DNA of 44,095 bases from Candidatus Abyssobacteria bacterium SURF_5. Lineage in GTDB: Bacteria; Abyssobacteria; SURF-5. The position numbers and the translations under genes were made by a program. Of the stretch, positions 34,469-42,635 are shown one piece after another. Numbering within the stretch: position 1 is the first letter of the stretch; each line of letters begins with the position of its first letter. The stretch lies in contig QZKU01000101.1 in assembly GCA_003598085.1 (NCBI GenBank), positions 1 through 44,095 of the forward strand, read 5' to 3'. Below the pieces are notes generated by a model. The model was not told where the DNA came from. It saw only the letters and a list, made by a program, of their open reading frames with translations, and searched no databases.

Positions 34469-35977
34469 TCACTTCTGCTGCTCGCGCAGGACGCCCTTCA
34501 GGATTTTGCCGGCCGGATTGCGCGGCAGCGCGTCGATAAACACGACGGATTTCGGAATCTTGTATCTCGCAAGCTTGCCCTCGCAGAACCGCTGAATCTC
34601 TTCTGCAGTAAGCGATTGGCCGGGCAGCGGGACAACGATCGCGCGCACGCTATCGCCCCACCGCTCGTCCGGGACTCCGATTACGCCCACCTCGCCCACC
34701 TTCGGATGCCCCATGATCACATTCTCGACCTCGGCCGGATACACGTTCTCTCCGCCGGTTATCAGCATGTCCTTCATTCGGTCGACGATGAAGATGTAGC
34801 CTTCGTCGTCCATCCTCGCAAGATCACCGGTATGGAACCAGCCGTCGGTAAAAGCGGCCTCCGTCTGCTCCGGCATATTCCAGTAGCCTTTCATGATGAC
34901 CGGCCCGCGCAGCATCAGCTCGCCGATGGCGTTTGGAGCGGCATCCCTGCCGCTGTCGTCCCACACACGCGCGTTGCAATGGAACATCGGCCTGCCGCAC
35001 GAGCCGAGCTTTCGCTCGTTATCCTCCGGCTCGAGAACGATGCCGGTGCCAGTGCTTTCCGTCATGCCGAATCCTTGACGAATTGTGACACCCCGCTCCA
35101 GATACTTCCGCAGAACTGGCACGGGACACGGGGCGCCACCGACAAAAAATGACTTCATCGAGCTGAGATCGTACTCCATGAAACTTGTCACCTGCGACAT
35201 GAATAGAAGCACCGCCGGCACTGCCAGCATTCCCGCGACGCGCTCGCGCTCGATTAATTGCAGCGCGTGCTCGGGATCGAAGTACCGCTGGAATATGATC
35301 GGCTGGCCGCGGTAGACCGTGGGCAACGCCTGCGTCGTGAGGCCGCCGACGTGAAACATGGGAATGCAGATGAGCGCGGGACCTTCGGAATTGCCATGCT
35401 GGATTGCATTGAGCGAGGCAAACAACACGTTGCCGTGCGTGAGGATCGCTCCCTTCGGCCGGCCGGTCGTTCCCGACGTGTACATGACGATGAGCGCCGT
35501 ATCGATTCCGGTCGGAGCCATGCGCGGCTCGGCGGCCGACGAGCGCGCGAGCAGCGCCTCATATGAGAGAAGCGGCTCCGCGGCGCTATCGCCCGTAATG
35601 ATGTAACGCTCCAGATTCACCCGCTGGCGCAGCTCTTCATACACGTGAGAAAACTCGCTGCCGCACACCAGCAGCTTTGCGCCCGAATCGTTCAGGATGT
35701 ACTCAAGCTCGGGCGGCGCAAGCCGATAATTCAGCGGAACCACGATCGCGCCCAGTTTCGCGAGCGCGAGCACAAATTCGATGTACTCGTTCGAGTTGAA
35801 CGAGAGAATGGCGGCGCGGTCGCCCTCCGCTATCCCGAGGCCCGAAAGCGCATGGGCCAACCGGTTCACGCGCTCGTTGAGCTGCGCGTATGTCAACCGT
35901 CTCTTGTCAACAACAACGGCTGTCGCCTCAGGTTTCCGAATTGCATGCTTATACACCCACTCACCGGCATTTACCAT
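34469..35977 (-). CDS. AMP-forming acyl-CoA synthetase
   Basis: This 502-aa adenylate-forming enzyme has the AMP-binding P-loop motif VMYTSGTTGRPKGA (about 165-178, K175), GFGMTESTGTG, the YWNMPEQT and DGWFHTGD segments, and the C-terminal catalytic Lys in PAGKILK. This is the long/medium-chain fatty acid or aryl-CoA ligase layout; the substrate cannot be decided. It activates a carboxylic acid with ATP and CoA. AGAGGGG lies just before the ATG. It converges with the amidase gene and is separated from the acyl-CoA dehydrogenase cluster by 23 kb, though the two could act in the same pathway. Confidence 0.92.
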   Translation of the reverse strand: MVNAGEWVYKHAIRKPEATAVVVDKRRLTYAQLNERVNRLAHALSGLGIAEGDRAAILSFNSNEYIEFVLALAKLGAIVVPLNYRLAPPELEYILNDSGAKLLVCGSEFSHVYEELRQRVNLERYIITGDSAAEPLLSYEALLARSSAAEPRMAPTGIDTALIVMYTSGTTGRPKGAILTHGNVLFASLNAIQHGNSEGPALICIPMFHVGGLTTQALPTVYRGQPIIFQRYFDPEHALQLIERERVAGMLAVPAVLLFMSQVTSFMEYDLSSMKSFFVGGAPCPVPVLRKYLERGVTIRQGFGMTESTGTGIVLEPEDNERKLGSCGRPMFHCNARVWDDSGRDAAPNAIGELMLRGPVIMKGYWNMPEQTEAAFTDGWFHTGDLARMDDEGYIFIVDRMKDMLITGGENVYPAEVENVIMGHPKVGEVGVIGVPDERWGDSVRAIVVPLPGQSLTAEEIQRFCEGKLARYKIPKSVVFIDALPRNPAGKILKGVLREQQK

Positions 35978-36347
35978 GGCATCCCCTCTTCTGGTGATAA
36001 ATGCTCATCTGTTAATAGATATGTAGAATTTGCGATCGATGATATCACAAATTGTTTGAGCACACAATCGCAAGACGGGCGGCAGTATTCGACAGTCCAA
36101 TTGTCTTCCGGAATCCTTTTTGATAAGCTAATAACCTGATAAAGAGCCGGAGGCCGCCGCAGTGACTCCCCCACCCATCGCTGGTCGGAAGGGCCGGCGG
36201 GAAAAGGCTTATTTATAATCCTGAATGCTGTAAATCTGAAATTCACCAGCGAGCGATGCAAATTCAAAACTGTCGGATGCAATTCTCAATGTCAAATCGA
36301 CGCCCCCCGCGTGTCAGGTCCACCTGCCTCAGGGGCAGGCCTTTGCT
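35978..36347. other. Intergenic region between divergent genes, no gene seen
   Basis: I see no credible small gene here. A short hairpin, CCTGCC (36323-36328) with GGCAGG (36334-36339), lies just upstream of the next ATG. AT-rich stretches around 36000-36060 may hold the promoter of the acyl-CoA synthetase gene on the - strand, but no box pair is convincing. Confidence 0.4.
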
Positions 36348-38738
36348 ATGAGACGCCTGTATAGCGCAGGGCTTGCGGCAGGCGCTTTTCTCGTCTTTGT
36401 AGCTGTTTGCCTGCACATCATGCGAGCGGCAGGCTCCACCCCCTATCCCACAGTCGCAAATGCGGACCTCTATGATTACTTCTACCCTTATCTCGTCTTC
36501 GCCAGAGAGACCATTGCGGCCGGTTCGTTGCCCTTATGGACGCCGTTTCAGGCAACCGGCAGCCCGGTCTTTGCGGCAATCCAAACGGGTCTCCTCTATC
36601 CGTTTAACTGGATCATTTTTCTTTTCGGTGTTCCCGCCGCTCTGACAATCGTGCATTTCCTCAACGTGATGGTAAGCGTTGCCGGCACAATTCTCTATGC
36701 GCGCCGCCTGGGGCTCAATGCGCCGGCGGTCGCCTTTGCGGCCGTCTGCGTCGGTTTCACCACGTTTACCAGAGGATTTCATCCCGCCACCGGCGCCACG
36801 ATCTGCTGGATGCCGCTCATTTTCTTCCTCGCGCATCGTCTGTTTGACAAGCCGGGATTTGCCGGCTGCGTGATGCTTGCGGCCGCATTGAGCATGAGTT
36901 TCCTTGGCGGAAACATCCAGTATCTCTATTATATGAGCGGCATTCTCGCCGTTTACTGCGTTTTCATCCTGCTGTTCTCCCGGAATGAATACCGGGTCAG
37001 GGGGCTGGCGCTCAGGTACGGCCTCTTTGTTCTGGCGTTCGTGCTGATGGCCGGATTGGTATCGATTCAAATGCTGCCGACGCTCGAGTTGGTGCACAAT
37101 TCTACCCGCGAATTGTCTCGCACATTTCCGGAAGGGAGCCCGTTCGATTATCTGCTGGCGGCCCCTCTTGCCATCCTGCTCGGCAATTTCACGAGCCTCA
37201 CGTTAATAGTTGCACTCGCATTCGGTTCGAAGAAACATCTGCGAATCGTTCTGCTTCTGGCAGCGCTGAGGGTATATTCCATCGTGTTTGTCTTGTCGAA
37301 GGGAATGCCTGCGATTTCATTTCTGGGGAATCTTCCGTTATCAGATACGTTCCGCTGGCACATACGCATGCTCGATGTCAGCATGTTCATGTTCTCGATT
37401 GTTGCCGCGATCGGCGTATCCTCTCTCTTTGACCGCGAGCCTTTCAGGATATGGGATCGAGCGAAAGGCAGGCTCAGCCTCTTTTGGTTTTTCATATCGG
37501 GCTTCACCCTCTATCTTCTGTATATGAATTTCAAGAGGTTTCTGCTCAATACCGAAAAGTTTTCGCTTTATCCATACCTGCTGTTCGCCGGCTTTCTTCT
37601 CTTTTTTTTCCTGATGATGCGGTCGCCCGGTTTCTCCGGCGTCGCGAAAAAGCGGGCGGCTTGGGCCGTCGCCATCCTTCTCTCTGCAGACTTTCTTTTG
37701 CCCATGTTCTCATTTCCGCCCGTTCCCGCCTTCGCTAAACCGCGACCGACAGGTTCACTCGAAGCGCAGTTGGAGTGGATCAGAAAGAATGCGGCCACAG
37801 AGCGGGTGTTGTTGATTCCGGGCGACAACTGGTGCACTCCGAACGTCGGTTCGATATACGGATTCTTTAATATCAATAGCTACGAAACGTTCACTCTCTC
37901 ACGATGGAAGAATTTCCTGCAGTTCGTGATGGGACCGGTTGAAATGGAGGCGAAGGACCTGACGTTTAATGGCGCCATAACCAGGAAGCATCTGGACGCT
38001 CTCATCCGTGACGCTCATATGACCGGCCTGACATCGTTGCGCTACCTGGTGGCGGCGGAATCGAGGTGGGGCGAGCTTGTGCAACGTGAGGCGGCGCAGA
38101 ATCCGGCATGGAAACCGCTCGCCGGCGACGCCGTTCCCGCGGATCTTCTAATGTTTGAAAATCGGATGGCGCTGCCCCGCACCTATCTCGTGAGCGTATA
38201 CGTGATCGCGCGCGACGAAACCGACAGCTTGCAGAAAATGAGAGAGCTTACCTCCGGCCGATCCAGTTCGGTCGTATTGGAAGGCGGCGCGCCGTCTTTC
38301 GCTTCAGCCGTCGCCACTGCAGATTTGGGGGAAATCGAGATAACCGGCTACGACCGGAATGAAGTCACGGTACATGCCGCTACCCGAAGGCCATGTCTGG
38401 CGGTCTTGACAGATACCTTTTACCCGGGCTGGGCCGCATATGTTGATGGAGCAAAGGCGCCGATCTGGCGCGCGAACTCGCTTTTCCGCGCCGTCGAGAT
38501 TCCGCCGGGCGAACACATGATCGCCTTCCGCTATGAGCCGGCCAGCCTCAGATGGGGGGCGAGAATCTCGGTGCTTACCGTCATCGGAATATTGATTGGC
38601 TTGTTCTTCGAGCACCGACTATGGAAAAAGAGGAAGAACCGGGAAGTCGCGCACGAAAAGCCGCAATCCGCCGCCGAATCCGCAGCAACTGTCCCTTCAG
38701 TATCAGGCCCAACATCAACCGGCGAACGCCTCGGCTGA
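36348..38738 (+). CDS. YfhO-type polytopic membrane protein
   Basis: This 796-aa protein has an N-terminal signal/anchor helix, then a long loop containing NADLYDYFYPY and SLPLWTPFQATGSP, as in YfhO and related GT-C-like membrane proteins. About ten membrane segments follow up to residue 460. A large extracytoplasmic region ends with PGWAAYVDG, IPPGEHMIAFRYEP and a last membrane helix. YfhO-family proteins are implicated in glycosylation of cell-wall polymers, with weak functional knowledge. The C-terminus is Ser/Ala-rich. The gene stands alone between divergent and convergent neighbours. A ribosome site is not clear. Confidence 0.8.
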   Translation: MRRLYSAGLAAGAFLVFVAVCLHIMRAAGSTPYPTVANADLYDYFYPYLVFARETIAAGSLPLWTPFQATGSPVFAAIQTGLLYPFNWIIFLFGVPAALTIVHFLNVMVSVAGTILYARRLGLNAPAVAFAAVCVGFTTFTRGFHPATGATICWMPLIFFLAHRLFDKPGFAGCVMLAAALSMSFLGGNIQYLYYMSGILAVYCVFILLFSRNEYRVRGLALRYGLFVLAFVLMAGLVSIQMLPTLELVHNSTRELSRTFPEGSPFDYLLAAPLAILLGNFTSLTLIVALAFGSKKHLRIVLLLAALRVYSIVFVLSKGMPAISFLGNLPLSDTFRWHIRMLDVSMFMFSIVAAIGVSSLFDREPFRIWDRAKGRLSLFWFFISGFTLYLLYMNFKRFLLNTEKFSLYPYLLFAGFLLFFFLMMRSPGFSGVAKKRAAWAVAILLSADFLLPMFSFPPVPAFAKPRPTGSLEAQLEWIRKNAATERVLLIPGDNWCTPNVGSIYGFFNINSYETFTLSRWKNFLQFVMGPVEMEAKDLTFNGAITRKHLDALIRDAHMTGLTSLRYLVAAESRWGELVQREAAQNPAWKPLAGDAVPADLLMFENRMALPRTYLVSVYVIARDETDSLQKMRELTSGRSSSVVLEGGAPSFASAVATADLGEIEITGYDRNEVTVHAATRRPCLAVLTDTFYPGWAAYVDGAKAPIWRANSLFRAVEIPPGEHMIAFRYEPASLRWGARISVLTVIGILIGLFFEHRLWKKRKNREVAHEKPQSAAESAATVPSVSGPTSTGERLG

Positions 38739-38765
38739 ATTCAGAAAGTATTTCGCTTATCCATT

Positions 38766-38793
38766 GTGGACTGTGGACTGTGGACTGTTGACT
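38766..38793. repeat. Short tandem repeat, four GTGGACT units
   Basis: Four 7-base units occur in a row; the last differs by one base (GTTGACT). The repeat lies between the converging YfhO-type gene and the next membrane-protein gene. Confidence 0.7.
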
Positions 38794-38796
38794 GAC

Positions 38797-40836
38797 TTAC
38801 TCGTCACTATCGTCGTAAACAAACACATGCCCTACACTGTAGTCGCCGTCGCCTCCAACCGGCCGAATCACAAGCCGATTGAACGGCTTCTTCCGGAGCG
38901 ATTCCGGCAGCAGCAGGTACCTGATCTGCAATGAATCCTGCTCCATCGCAGGCGCCGTCATCTCATCGAGGAGCGTGTCGCTCAGATAAAACGCGACCCG
39001 ATATTCATCGTTTCCGCTCGCCGCGATTTCCAGAACCTCACCTGCAGCGGGCGTGTCAAATTCCGCCGTCAGCTCGCCGTCGGCGGGAATCATTACCCTT
39101 CCCTCTGCGTCCCACGCCGTGCCGCTTTCCTTGTAGACGCTCAATGATGCCGGCATCGTCGGCGCATGAGGTGCTTTCCCGACCAGCGCAAGCGCGGGCG
39201 CCCGCAGAAAATTGCGGAACGCGACGTCGCTCTCCCTGTTGTAAACGTATACCTCGACTCCCGAACAATATTCCGATGCGGCAGGCTCGCCGAACCTCGA
39301 TTCCACCAGATTCCTTGTTTTCGGCGTGACCAGGATGAAATCGTATTTCGGAAATTTGCCACCTTCTCGCGCGGGCGCCGCCGAATACCACTGGCTGTTG
39401 TTGAGCCACCGGTGAAACGTCAGGTCTTCATCCAGTTGATTCACTCGTATGCCTGCCCTTGATGCCACCGATGCATATTTGGCTGACCAGTAATAGCCAT
39501 AGCCGTACTGCAAGTCATGCTCTTCCGCGAGTGCGTCCATACAACGGACCCATCCGGGATACGGAAACCGCAGGTCCTCCCACGAAAGGCTCGCCAGCGC
39601 CGGAACGACCTGAAAAAGCGCAATCACGACGATGGCCCCCGCCGCTATCCTTTGCGCGAGGAGCATGTGCTTCTGAAAGTGGCAGACAGCAAGCGCAATG
39701 ACAAACAGCGGCATGATGTAAAGCGGCTGGATATAGTAAACACACCAGAACCCCGGCCAGCGGAACGTAGCTATCGGCCCCGCCATCGTTCCGAGCATGG
39801 AGAGCATCGAAAAAACAATCAGGAACAGTAATCCATGAATCGGCTGGTATGATCGCTGTTCAACGTTCTTCCGAAAACCGAGCAGAACGCCGCGGTTCTT
39901 CACCAGCAGCGCAATCGAAACAGTCAGCCAGATAGCGGCTATCGCCGCGAAAATCGGCAAAAACCTTATATAGATAATCAGGCTCTGCCCGAAATCGATA
40001 GCGCTCGAAATCAGCTTGTCGAACGTGAACGTGTAACCCGCGAACGGATTGGAAATGAATAGAGGAGTCGCTGCTCGCAAGCTGTTCAGTATCAACACTG
40101 AGAAAATTGGGGCCAGCAGGATTAAGCCGGCGTAGACGAGACCTGTGCTAACGCGAACGAGCCGCAGAATCATGAAAATAACAAACGTAATCAGGAGCGG
40201 CAACAGGAATTGCGGCACCAGCAGCAGGTCTGATACGGCAGATAACACGGAAATAATGAGGAAGAGTATGGCCGATGTCGCCGAAACCCCTTTTTGCACG
40301 CCCCTGATGGCGATCGCAACCAACAAAAACCCAAACGGAATATGCCCATTATGATTCGCAAAATAAACGAAACGATAGATCAGGTTGGAATAGCCGGGAA
40401 TCAGCGCGATCGAAACCAGCAACAGGCCAGCCGCCAGCACCGTCACATAGCTCCGGAAAAAGTTCCCGCTCAGCAAGAACGCGAGATAAACGAGAATCGC
40501 CAAAAACAGAAAATAGAAGAGGATCGAGCACGCCGTAAACATGTGGCCCGGATCGGAAAAGAAATTCGCGACCGCAACGAACAGAGCTGCATCGGGGAAA
40601 AGATAAAGAGTGGAAACGTTCCAATGCAGCAGATCATAGTGATCTACGAATATATCCCGGTACAGGCTGACAAGAACGACTCCGTCGCTCTCGACGACCA
40701 GAAGCCATTTGCTGTTGCAGACAATGAGCCCGAGAAAAATTAGCAGCGGCAGGATAATCGATGCGAGGATCTTCAGGTACTGCGGCTTCTTTGAGGTCGC
40801 TCGATCTGCAGACTCTTGAATAGCGACCGCGTTCAT
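38797..40836 (-). CDS. Unassigned polytopic membrane protein with extracytoplasmic C-terminal domain
   Basis: This 679-aa protein was not recognised. It has a first membrane helix near residues 25-45 and a loop with ESDGVVLVSLYRD. About ten further membrane segments extend to about residue 400. A soluble C-terminal part then follows, ending in a beta-rich domain (VIRPVGGDGDYSVGHVFVYDD). The layout resembles GT-C glycosyltransferase-like membrane proteins, and the gene converges on a YfhO-type gene, so a role in surface polysaccharide is a guess. I chose the ATG at 40836; a longer frame starts at 40929, but its extra 31 residues look non-coding. No ribosome site is obvious. Confidence 0.65.
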   Translation of the reverse strand: MNAVAIQESADRATSKKPQYLKILASIILPLLIFLGLIVCNSKWLLVVESDGVVLVSLYRDIFVDHYDLLHWNVSTLYLFPDAALFVAVANFFSDPGHMFTACSILFYFLFLAILVYLAFLLSGNFFRSYVTVLAAGLLLVSIALIPGYSNLIYRFVYFANHNGHIPFGFLLVAIAIRGVQKGVSATSAILFLIISVLSAVSDLLLVPQFLLPLLITFVIFMILRLVRVSTGLVYAGLILLAPIFSVLILNSLRAATPLFISNPFAGYTFTFDKLISSAIDFGQSLIIYIRFLPIFAAIAAIWLTVSIALLVKNRGVLLGFRKNVEQRSYQPIHGLLFLIVFSMLSMLGTMAGPIATFRWPGFWCVYYIQPLYIMPLFVIALAVCHFQKHMLLAQRIAAGAIVVIALFQVVPALASLSWEDLRFPYPGWVRCMDALAEEHDLQYGYGYYWSAKYASVASRAGIRVNQLDEDLTFHRWLNNSQWYSAAPAREGGKFPKYDFILVTPKTRNLVESRFGEPAASEYCSGVEVYVYNRESDVAFRNFLRAPALALVGKAPHAPTMPASLSVYKESGTAWDAEGRVMIPADGELTAEFDTPAAGEVLEIAASGNDEYRVAFYLSDTLLDEMTAPAMEQDSLQIRYLLLPESLRKKPFNRLVIRPVGGDGDYSVGHVFVYDDSDE

Positions 40837-41139
40837 GAATACCGGCGGCGGGATGGGCGTCCGCCAAATCCCAGGCGCGGTGAGAGAAGGTTGGAATACG
40901 TCATAATCTCGATATTTCGGGCACGGCATGCCGTGCCTCTGCTTTATTCGCCAAATTCGATATGTTCGTGTAATTCGTGGTCAAACAACTCTTTTTTTCT
41001 GCGAAAATCTGCGCAATCTGCGGATCGAAAAATCTTCTTGATTTTCCCCTGTAAACTGTGGACCTCCGATTTTTAATTTGCGTCCATCGGCGGTTAGAAA
41101 AATCTGCGAAAATCTGCGCAATCTGCGGATAATCTCTTT
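40837..41139. repeat. Gap with a 28-base direct repeat, no gene
   Basis: No credible gene lies here. An exact 28-base repeat starts TCTGCGAAAATCTGCGCAAT and occurs at 40998-41025 and 41103-41130, itself built of ATCTGCG subunits. The second copy ends 9 bases before the tRNA-Sec 3' CCA end. Confidence 0.8.
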
Positions 41140-41238
41140 TGGCGGGAAGGTGCAGGAATCGAACCTACCCGGGACCGCTCTCACGGCCCCTAACCTGGAT
41201 TTGAAGTCCAGTGCCCACACCAGCAGGCCTACCTTCCC
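41140..41238 (-). tRNA. selC: Selenocysteine tRNA, anticodon UCA
   Basis: Read on the - strand, the gene has an 8-bp acceptor stem (GGGAAGGT with ACCTTCCC) followed by G and an encoded CCA. The anticodon arm is CTGGA-CTTCAAA-TCCAG, with TCA at 41204-41202. A long GC-rich variable arm and the T-arm loop GTTCGATTC follow. The long acceptor stem, long extra arm and UCA anticodon together identify tRNA-Sec; E. coli selC shares the same anticodon arm. The organism is therefore likely to read UGA as selenocysteine through SelA/SelB/SelD encoded elsewhere. Confidence 0.95.
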
Positions 41239-41699
41239 AAAAGTCCGCTGTTATTATAACAATCCGGTACGGGGTTTTCCAATTGCGACAGAGCATGGGC
41301 CTCAGATGAAGCCGATGGCGTTGGTAAGAAAGGGCATCCTATTCTTCCATAGATGGAGGAGGAGGAAGGAGCGGCTTCAAGATGCCCTAGAAGAGCGGGT
41401 ACATGAGTCGTGATGAGGGCCCACATGCGTTCCTGCTTAATCTCGCCGTATTCGTGAGCCAGCACGTTCCGCTGAGCGATCATCAAGCGCCAAGGGATTT
41501 CTGGGTGCGCCTGCTTAAATGTTTCCGAAACACGGCGCGCCGCTTCTCCGATGATCTCCACGCTGCGTTCGATCGCAAGCTGCAGCATCCGATCTCCGAG
41601 ATACTGGTGGTACTTGACGCCCGCAGTGAAGTCGCAGATAGATTGCGCCGCATCAAGGATATCCCAGATATACGCCGCATCTCGCTCTTCAGGCCGCAT
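41229..41699 (-). CDS. hepT: HepT-type HEPN toxin (DUF86) with unusual C-terminal extension
   Basis: This 156-aa protein carries a HepT helical domain with R77-N-V-L-A-H82-E-Y84, matching the RX4HXY motif of HepT RNases. In MntA/HepT systems the Tyr of this motif is AMPylated by MntA to neutralise the toxin. Family members are usually about 110-140 aa. Here the last 45 or so residues (after about HLEAAP) are Ser/Pro-rich and not family-like. The TAG stop (41231-41229) lies inside the tRNA-Sec gene, so the reading frame appears to have lost its normal end. It overlaps the MntA gene by 11 bases. Confidence 0.85.
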   Translation of the reverse strand: MRPEERDAAYIWDILDAAQSICDFTAGVKYHQYLGDRMLQLAIERSVEIIGEAARRVSETFKQAHPEIPWRLMIAQRNVLAHEYGEIKQERMWALITTHVPALLGHLEAAPSSSSIYGRIGCPFLPTPSASSEAHALSQLENPVPDCYNNSGLLGR

Positions 41700-41994
41700 A
41701 AATGACCTTTCGCGTGCTCAGGATGGAGTGGCGGCGGAAGGGATTTCTCAATCCGTCTCTTTCCACCAGATCCACCTCGCGGCCGAATATATCTTTCAAC
41801 TCGTCCTGCATCGCCACGAGGTCAAAAAGACTCCACGACGCATCCGACCCGAACGTTACGAGCACGTCCACATCGCTGTCAGCCCGAAAATCGTCTCGCA
41901 GAGCCGAACCAAAAAGCGCGAATTCGATAATCTTCCAGCGGCGACAAAAATCCGCAATCTGTTTTTCTGGAACGTTCAGTTTCTCGCCACCCAT
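41689..41994 (-). CDS. mntA: MntA-type nucleotidyltransferase antitoxin
   Basis: This 101-aa minimal nucleotidyltransferase has the G29-S30-x10-D41-V-D43 motif (GSX10DXD) and a later Asp in REVDLV as the third metal-binding carboxylate. MntA antitoxins neutralise HepT by adding AMP residues to its Tyr. A GGAAGA site stands just before the ATG, with GGAGG a little further upstream. It overlaps hepT by 11 bases in antitoxin-toxin order. An extended -10 promoter lies upstream. Active-site residues are intact. Confidence 0.88.
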   Translation of the reverse strand: MGGEKLNVPEKQIADFCRRWKIIEFALFGSALRDDFRADSDVDVLVTFGSDASWSLFDLVAMQDELKDIFGREVDLVERDGLRNPFRRHSILSTRKVIYAA

Positions 41995-42035
41995 TCTTCC
42001 GACGTCCTCCGGTAGATCTATCCCGAGTCCGCCTC

Positions 42036-42044
42036 ATTATAGCA
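42036..42044 (-). promoter_or_regulatory. Extended -10 promoter for mntA-hepT
   Basis: On the - strand the site reads TGCTATAAT, an exact TATAAT with the TGn extension. It lies about 40 bases before the mntA start. No good -35 box is seen, as expected for extended -10 promoters. Confidence 0.5.
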
Positions 42045-42162
42045 GAGACGTTGCGCGTCACGCCAGAGCCACACCGAAAAGAACAAGAACCGAAGATGTG
42101 CTCCATTCTTCACTTGTGCTCCTTCCTATCCATGCCGGCATGCCTTTTCTCTTTCCATTTTC

Positions 42163-42633
42163 CTAGCCTATCGCGAAAACCTCGATTCCCGCCCGGCGAA
42201 GGGTTTCTCCGGTGACGCCGTTGCGGTCGCAGGAGGGGCTGCCGCTCTTAAGATATGCTTTGTGTGCGCCGATGATTTGAGCGAGTTCGAGGGTGTATCT
42301 CGCGCCGACGATGTGAAATTCTGTCACGTCCTGGCCGGTCTCGGGGGCGATTAGTCGCGCCTTTCCGTCCAGAATGTCAGTCCCGGTTGCTTGTGCCAAC
42401 GACTCGCTTGTGCGCGGCGTCGGCATTCCTCCAAGCTGTTCGGGGCAGAGCGGGACGAGGACGTACCGCCTCTTCAGTCGTTCGAGGAGCGCGTCGCGCC
42501 GGCTCGCGCGCCGTCCATGCCAACGGCACGGGATGCCGAGCAGGCAGGCGCTGATGATTACCGGCTCTTTGGCGACGCCGCATTCTTCCGAGGAAAAGAG
42601 AAATCCCTGTGCTTCTCCGGAACTATCGGTCAT
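42163..42633 (-). CDS. DUF523 family protein
   Basis: This protein of about 156 aa matches DUF523 (YbbK-like): SACLLGIPCRWHG near the start, LVPLCPEQLGGMPTPR, and GSPSCDRNGVTGETL near the C-terminus, with three conserved Cys positions. No enzymatic role is firmly known. I chose the ATG at 42633; a TTG two codons earlier would overlap the previous gene by 4 bases. The N-terminal 27 residues before the conserved start are longer than usual and may reflect a wrong start. It follows the PAPS-reductase-like gene directly on the - strand. Confidence 0.82.
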   Translation of the reverse strand: MTDSSGEAQGFLFSSEECGVAKEPVIISACLLGIPCRWHGRRASRRDALLERLKRRYVLVPLCPEQLGGMPTPRTSESLAQATGTDILDGKARLIAPETGQDVTEFHIVGARYTLELAQIIGAHKAYLKSGSPSCDRNGVTGETLRRAGIEVFAIG

Positions 42634-42635
42634 CT

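Noticed and set aside
41140-41238. Long-variable-arm tRNA as tRNA-Ser or tRNA-Leu
   Set aside because: The anticodon loop CTTCAAA reads UCA and the acceptor stem has 8 bp, both specific to tRNA-Sec.
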